Shown here piece by piece: positions 59,964-64,000 of a DNA stretch of 64,000 bases. Positions within the stretch are counted from its first letter, which is position 1, and each line of letters starts with the position of its first letter. Origin of the DNA: CAZSMC01 sp964607755. Lineage in GTDB: Bacteria > Zhuqueibacterota > Zhuqueibacteria > Residuimicrobiales > Krinioviventaceae. A program made the translations under genes and the position numbers. The notes beneath the pieces are model-generated. The model saw only the letters and a list, made by a program, of their open reading frames with translations, ran no database searches and was not told the DNA's origin. The DNA lies in NCBI GenBank assembly GCA_964607755.1, contig CAZSMC010000005.1, positions 50,627 through 114,626 on the forward strand, given 5' to 3'.

Positions 59964-61337
59964 TCATGATACTTTCTTTCTCCAGACTGGAGCCTCATTG
60001 ATTTTACTTTGTAAAAAATCACTCACCAGAATAAAGGCAAGAACACCGGTAAAAATATTGGCGGTAAAAGCCGCCCAAAAGATACCCTGAAGATCCCAAA
60101 GCCAGGCTGCCAAAAGAGACAGAGGGACATAAAGTCCTGCCATGCGCAGGACAGTCAACCCCGTGGCCGGGAGTGGTTTGTTAATGCCGTTGAATACAGA
60201 TACACCCATCACCAAAAATCCAATGAATATATAACTGAACGAAACAATGCTCAAATAATGTGCCGTGATATCGACCACTTTGGTGCTATCACTGAATATT
60301 CCGGCAATTTCCGCGGGGAAGATTTGAGCGACAATAAACAGCAGCAAGCCCCATCCCACACAAAACAGAACAGCGATCCGGTAACCCTGCAATATGCGCG
60401 GTTTGTTTCCGGCACCCCAGTTCTGCCCGGCAAAAATAATCATCACCGAGCCCAGGGCATGAATGAATAACATGGCAAACATTTCTAACCGCGTAACCAC
60501 CCCGAATGCCGCGACCGCCGTCTCTCCATACTCGGATATGATTCGAGTGATAATGCCGATGGACATCGGCGTAATCAAAATACTGATAGCCGCGGGTCCG
60601 GCAATGTAGAGAACCTTGCCCCAAATGCGTAGAATCTCACTTTTGGCGGGTAAATTTTTAGTCAACAGGCGATCGCGTTTGATCAAAATCAGCAAGGTCA
60701 GGATCATGCCGGTTGCACGTCCGATGACAGTGGCTAGCGCCGCGCCTTTTAGAGATAAAAATGGAATCGGACCCAATCCAAATATAAGAATCGGGTCCAT
60801 CACGATATTCACACCCGCGGATATTAGCATGAGCATACCGGGTGTAAACGTATCACCGGTGGCACGGATGATATTGTTGCCCATCATCGGGATCACCACA
60901 AAGATCATTCCCCAGTACCAGATGCTCATATAATCATGAATAAAATCGAGCATTTCGCCTTTCGCTCCCAACGCAGTAAACAAAGGGCGAATGGTCAATT
61001 GTGCCACTGTGATGAACAAAGCAATCATCAGGACTCCCAAAAACAAGGCAGCAGTGGCATAGCGACGCACCGTCAGCCGGTTGGAACCGCCAATGCTGCG
61101 TGAGATCAGAGAGGACGTCCCAATCCCCATTCCCAGGGAAATGCTGTTCACCAGCATAACCACCGGGAATGAAAATCCCAATGCCGCCAGTTCATTCACG
61201 CCCACTTTGCCGATAAAATAGGTATCTGCCAGATTGAACGCCACCATCCCCATCATGCCAAAAATCATTGGCCAGGTCAAACGGATCAGTCCGGGTGCGA
61301 TCTTGCCCTCTGTCAAGGATATTTTTCCGCGTTTCAT
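59964..61337 (-). CDS. MATE family efflux transporter
   Basis: Cation-coupled multidrug or metabolite exporter of the inner membrane, 457 aa, about twelve membrane helices in two related halves. LIRLTWPMIFGMMGMVAFNLADTYFIGKVG at the N-terminus and IFAGQNWGAGNKPRILQGYRIA after the midpoint are MATE signatures. Its start overlaps the MarR gene stop by 4 nt, so it is the likely regulated target. The substrate cannot be read from sequence. Confidence 0.93.
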   Translation of the reverse strand: MKRGKISLTEGKIAPGLIRLTWPMIFGMMGMVAFNLADTYFIGKVGVNELAALGFSFPVVMLVNSISLGMGIGTSSLISRSIGGSNRLTVRRYATAALFLGVLMIALFITVAQLTIRPLFTALGAKGEMLDFIHDYMSIWYWGMIFVVIPMMGNNIIRATGDTFTPGMLMLISAGVNIVMDPILIFGLGPIPFLSLKGAALATVIGRATGMILTLLILIKRDRLLTKNLPAKSEILRIWGKVLYIAGPAAISILITPMSIGIITRIISEYGETAVAAFGVVTRLEMFAMLFIHALGSVMIIFAGQNWGAGNKPRILQGYRIAVLFCVGWGLLLFIVAQIFPAEIAGIFSDSTKVVDITAHYLSIVSFSYIFIGFLVMGVSVFNGINKPLPATGLTVLRMAGLYVPLSLLAAWLWDLQGIFWAAFTANIFTGVLAFILVSDFLQSKINEAPVWRKKVS

Positions 61338-61774
61338 CGTCCCTCCTGTTTGATGCGCATGGCATTGTCAACCAGGCGCTCTAAAACATCAAACGCGGTT
61401 TTTCGTTCCTCATCCGAAAATCCCTGCAGCAGAAATTGTGTCCAGTTTTTCAGTTTTTCTTGCACGTGCGGCACAATAGCGCGCGCATATTCCGTCAAAA
61501 ACAACTCCCACTCTCGCTTGTCGTTGGGATTGCGTTGGCGATAAACATAGTTATTGTTCTCAAGCAGCCGAATCAAAGAAGAAACCGACCCCTTGTCCAT
61601 GTGAAATGCCGCGCCGATCTCGTGCTGGGTGCTGCCTGGATGTTTGTGCAAATAAAGGAGAATCGGCAATTGGCCGTGTCCCAAATGTACCTCGGACAAT
61701 TCCCGATGGAAATAGATGTGGGTCAACCGGTGAAGTATGGAAATCAACCGGCCAATAGATTTGAATTCAGCCAT
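61334..61774 (-). CDS. MarR-family transcriptional regulator
   Basis: 146-aa winged-helix dimer. The DNA-binding part is STQHEIGAAFHMDKGSVSSLIRLLENNNYVYRQRNPNDKREWELFLTEYA, with the wing DKRE. It is the first gene of a two-gene operon with the MATE exporter. A perfect inverted repeat covers its -10 element and ribosome-binding site, so it very likely represses itself and the exporter and is released by a ligand. Confidence 0.93.
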   Translation of the reverse strand: MAEFKSIGRLISILHRLTHIYFHRELSEVHLGHGQLPILLYLHKHPGSTQHEIGAAFHMDKGSVSSLIRLLENNNYVYRQRNPNDKREWELFLTEYARAIVPHVQEKLKNWTQFLLQGFSDEERKTAFDVLERLVDNAMRIKQEGR

Positions 61775-61778
61775 AAAT

Positions 61779-61818
61779 AGTCCTTAAATTAGTTGGGTAT
61801 CCAACTAATTTAAGGACT
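61779..61818 (-). promoter_or_regulatory. Perfect 18-bp inverted repeat: MarR operator
   Basis: Arms 61779-61796 and 61801-61818 are perfectly complementary with a 4-nt spacer. The core is TTAGTTGG/CCAACTAA. The repeat ends 4 nt before the marR ATG, contains the AGGA ribosome-binding site in one arm and the -10 TAAATT in the other. Confidence 0.85.
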
Positions 61819-61835
61819 TTGATTTAAAAATGCAA
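61807..61835 (-). promoter_or_regulatory. Promoter of the marR-MATE operon
   Basis: Minus strand TTGCAT, exactly 17 bp, TAAATT. The -10 lies inside the inverted repeat, so operator occupancy would block RNA polymerase. Confidence 0.65.
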
Positions 61836-61947
61836 GGGGTTTTTATCGCATTGACAACCAGATCAAATAACCGATATTAAATGTTATAACAACAACGCAC
61901 AATGACAATCAAAAAATGGCTATTCAACTATCTGCTTCTTTTTCATT

Positions 61948-63276
61948 TCACCGTTTTTTCGCGTTTTTAGTGTGTTTAGCGGTCTCGTTTTCAACCGGGT
62001 CCCCAATCTCCACAGGATTCGACGGGGCCTCACTCCATTCCAGCCAGCCGCCGTCGAAAACAGAAACGCGCGGCCAGCCCATCAAATACGCATTCCAGAA
62101 CGCTTCGCTGGCGCGCCAGCCGGTGCCGCAATAAAACGCGATATGCTTTTCCGGTACTATACCGGATTGCGCCCAGTTGGCTTCGATTTCGTGATACTCT
62201 CGCATGGTGTGATCTGGATTGCGGTAATTCTCCATGTGATAGGCATCGCTGCCGCAGTTGCCAAAAATCGCGCCCGGAATGCGGCCGGCCTTGCGAATGT
62301 AATGATAACCGCTCACATTGCCAATGAACTCTTCCCAACTGCGCATGCTCACCAGCTCGCCGTCATCCGATGCCAACAGCTCTTTGGCTTTGGGCATATC
62401 TACAATGACGTCCGGACGCAGAGGGATATTCACACCAAACTCTTTTTCCGGCTGGATTTCTGTTTGTTCAGTAGACAACTCATATCCGGCTACTTCCCAG
62501 GCTGCCAGTCCGCCATTGAGAATGCGAACATCTTTAACTCCGGCATAGAGCATGATCAGGGCGCAGCGAATTGCGCCGAGGTGCCCGGCATTTTTACCGG
62601 GATACGGATTTTTGTTATCCGGATAAGAAAACCGTCCGTACAAGACAACAGTTTTATCGTGCGTGATTCCGTTATTCAGCAGCACCTCCTCGAGTTCTTC
62701 CGGAGGATAGCGGTTCCAGTCCTCCGGGTCTTCCAGCGACACCGTATCAATGGGAATAGCACCGGGAATATGTCCGGCATCATAATCATATTTATAATTA
62801 TAATGAGCATGACAAATGACAACCCTGCTGGTTTCCACATCAGGCGGCGTATTTCCGGTCACTATAGCGTGAACCCAGCCCGGATACACCAGTTGCTGGT
62901 AGCGCTGCAACTGCTCCATCGGCAAATCCGGATTGGCCGACCACTCGTCGATAAAATGATTGTACACAAAAACATTGCGATAGCCGCGTTCTTCCAACTT
63001 GTCCGCCATATCCCGGGTATCGTCAGCGTGATAGCCGTAAATTGTCAGCGCCGTATCCACGGTCACACCTTTGTCGTGCAGCAGACCTGTCCAGTCGGCA
63101 AACCGGGTCCACTCTTTGGGAAACGTCATCGCCCCCTCAATATGTCCGCCCCGTTTCTCGCCTTGCAACTGCCAGCCGTTATATGCTGCAATGGGACGGA
63201 TATCAACTAACTTGTTCAACGGACTCTCAATCCAGTTCTTCAATGCCTCAGTGCTCAACTCTTGTGGTTGTGTCAT
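61948..63276 (-). CDS. Triple-rhodanese sulfurtransferase
   Basis: 442 aa with three rhodanese-like domains at about residues 5-115, 140-275 and 290-425. Only the third has a catalytic cysteine: C383 in FYCGTGWRAS, a CxxxxR loop. At the same place the first reads IYGYHADDT and the second LYGRFSYPD. The GHIPGAIPIDT and GRIPGAIFGN segments are typical rhodanese features. It has no signal peptide, so it acts in the cytoplasm. It probably transfers sulfane sulfur; donor and acceptor are unknown. AAGGAG precedes the ATG. The C-terminus ends in a Lys-rich tail. Confidence 0.88.
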   Translation of the reverse strand: MTQPQELSTEALKNWIESPLNKLVDIRPIAAYNGWQLQGEKRGGHIEGAMTFPKEWTRFADWTGLLHDKGVTVDTALTIYGYHADDTRDMADKLEERGYRNVFVYNHFIDEWSANPDLPMEQLQRYQQLVYPGWVHAIVTGNTPPDVETSRVVICHAHYNYKYDYDAGHIPGAIPIDTVSLEDPEDWNRYPPEELEEVLLNNGITHDKTVVLYGRFSYPDNKNPYPGKNAGHLGAIRCALIMLYAGVKDVRILNGGLAAWEVAGYELSTEQTEIQPEKEFGVNIPLRPDVIVDMPKAKELLASDDGELVSMRSWEEFIGNVSGYHYIRKAGRIPGAIFGNCGSDAYHMENYRNPDHTMREYHEIEANWAQSGIVPEKHIAFYCGTGWRASEAFWNAYLMGWPRVSVFDGGWLEWSEAPSNPVEIGDPVENETAKHTKNAKKR

Positions 63277-63461
63277 AACAAGACTCCTTTATTCGATGGT
63301 TATGTAAAAATTGTTTGTCTATGATAACACGAAATTGGGATTAGAACTTTCATTATCTCTATCTATTGGGAGATTTTTCATAACCAGTTACCATAGAAAT
63401 AACAAAAAATATTTCGAAAATATTGTGGACTAAAGACATGGAAGAATAAAACGTACGGTAT

Positions 63462-63824
63462 TTAAATCTCATAATTCAACGCCAATAAAGATGCGGATTG
63501 CTGCAATCTCTTGTCAAGACTCCAAAGCTGTGCATTTGTTAATCGTGCTGATGCGAGAAGGCACACATCGACATATCCAATTCCACGTCCCATTAATCTA
63601 TGGAATTCGATAAAATGCATTATCTCGTCAGGTTCGGCAATTAGTGCAGAGGGTAATTTATTCATCAAATTTAAAATATTTGTTCTATTCCGTAAATTAC
63701 CACAAGCGAGTTCCCCAATAACATATGGATGAGAAAGCACTTTGTTATCATCCAATAAAGAAACAAGATAATCATTGTTTTCTCTGAAATGTGATATCCA
63801 AACAGATGTGTCTACTAATATCAT
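63462..63824 (-). CDS. vapC: VapC-type PIN-domain ribonuclease toxin
   Basis: 120 aa PIN domain. The four acidic residues are D5 (ILVDTSVW), E38 (IGELACGN), D86 (GYVDVCLLASA) and D104 (SLDKRL). VapC toxins cut tRNA or rRNA when free of antitoxin. The start overlaps the antitoxin stop (ATGA), the usual coupling in such pairs. Confidence 0.92.
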   Translation of the reverse strand: MILVDTSVWISHFRENNDYLVSLLDDNKVLSHPYVIGELACGNLRNRTNILNLMNKLPSALIAEPDEIMHFIEFHRLMGRGIGYVDVCLLASARLTNAQLWSLDKRLQQSASLLALNYEI

Positions 63825-64000
63825 TCTATCTCAGTTTTTCGACGAGGTATCGATTTGAGATGCTTTTCTGTACCGCCTAATTTTGCTAACCTTTTGGCAC
63901 TTTCTTGTGCAATAAGGGCTTCAAGGCCACGTCTTACCAATGTTGTTTTTTCTTCAATACCGGTCAATTCAGAAGCTCTTTTAATAAGATGATCTTCGAT
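63821..64000 (-). CDS. vapB: VapB-type antitoxin (partial)
   Basis: 59 residues before the stop at 63821; the 5' end lies beyond the window. IEDHLIKRASELTGIEEKTTLVRRGLEALIAQE is the ribbon-helix-helix pattern of VapB antitoxins (PF09957-like). A basic tail, KHLKSIPRRKTEIE, would wrap the toxin. It precedes vapC and should repress their shared promoter. Confidence 0.85.
   Translation of the reverse strand: MEDHLIKRASELTGIEEKTTLVRRGLEALIAQESAKRLAKLGGTEKHLKSIPRRKTEIE

Noticed and set aside
61972..63210. 412-codon open frame on the plus strand opposite the rhodanese gene
   Set aside because: It is antisense to a clear triple-rhodanese gene, and its translation has no domain pattern; the length follows from codon bias of the real gene.
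1..64000. CRISPR array or cas genes
   Set aside because: No regularly spaced direct repeats and no Cas motifs were seen.

Overview
The window looks like chromosomal DNA of a free-living Gram-negative bacterium. Evidence for an outer membrane is a signal-peptide protein ending in Phe like a beta-barrel, several lipoproteins and a SPOR-domain lipoprotein. The style of the porin-like protein, the TPR lipoprotein and the DNRLRE lipoprotein suggests a lineage near Calditrichota/KSB1 or another FCB-group phylum; this is inference from protein style only. A run of exactly 100 N (57673-57772) shows that this is a scaffold, so the order of genes across that point is not proven.

Positions 1-8556 (all minus strand) hold the end of an rnf electron-transport cluster (rnfD partial, rnfC), nrdR, glyA, rpiB, a TPR lipoprotein, a porin-like outer-membrane protein and a two-repeat DNRLRE lipoprotein.

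Positions 8872-42221 (minus strand) are one long run of translation and transcription genes. In transcription order these are: tRNA-Thr(TGT), tRNA-Tyr, tRNA-Gly, tRNA-Thr(GGT), tuf, rpmG, tRNA-Trp, secE, nusG, rplK, rplA, rplJ, rplL, rpoB, rpoC, rpsL, rpsG, fusA, tuf, then the complete S10, spc and alpha gene sets down to rplQ, where a strong intrinsic terminator stands. The rif, str, S10, spc and alpha blocks are therefore contiguous. The two tuf genes are almost identical in DNA.

Positions 42239-49564 (minus strand) carry cysS, ispF, ispD, queA, ruvB, ruvA, ruvC, a YebC/PmpR regulator and a SPOR lipoprotein: tRNA charging and modification, isoprenoid precursors and Holliday-junction processing.

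Positions 50206-55315 (plus strand) are the most unusual part. A homocitrate/Re-citrate-synthase-like enzyme is coupled by a 1-nt overlap to a fusion of a gamma-glutamylcyclotransferase-like domain with a probable amidoligase-like domain. A small helical RsbRD_N-like protein and an isocitrate-dehydrogenase-family enzyme follow. This suggests an oxidative-branch TCA module, citrate to 2-oxoglutarate, joined to glutamyl or amide chemistry.

Positions 55404-64000 are accessory: a HAL2-type bisphosphate nucleotidase with a Dabb protein, a metal-dependent hydrolase and a membrane-bound winged-helix regulator (both cut by the assembly gap), a broken GH105 glycosidase gene, a MATE exporter with its MarR regulator under a perfect 18-bp inverted-repeat operator, a triple-rhodanese sulfurtransferase and a VapBC toxin-antitoxin pair at the right edge.
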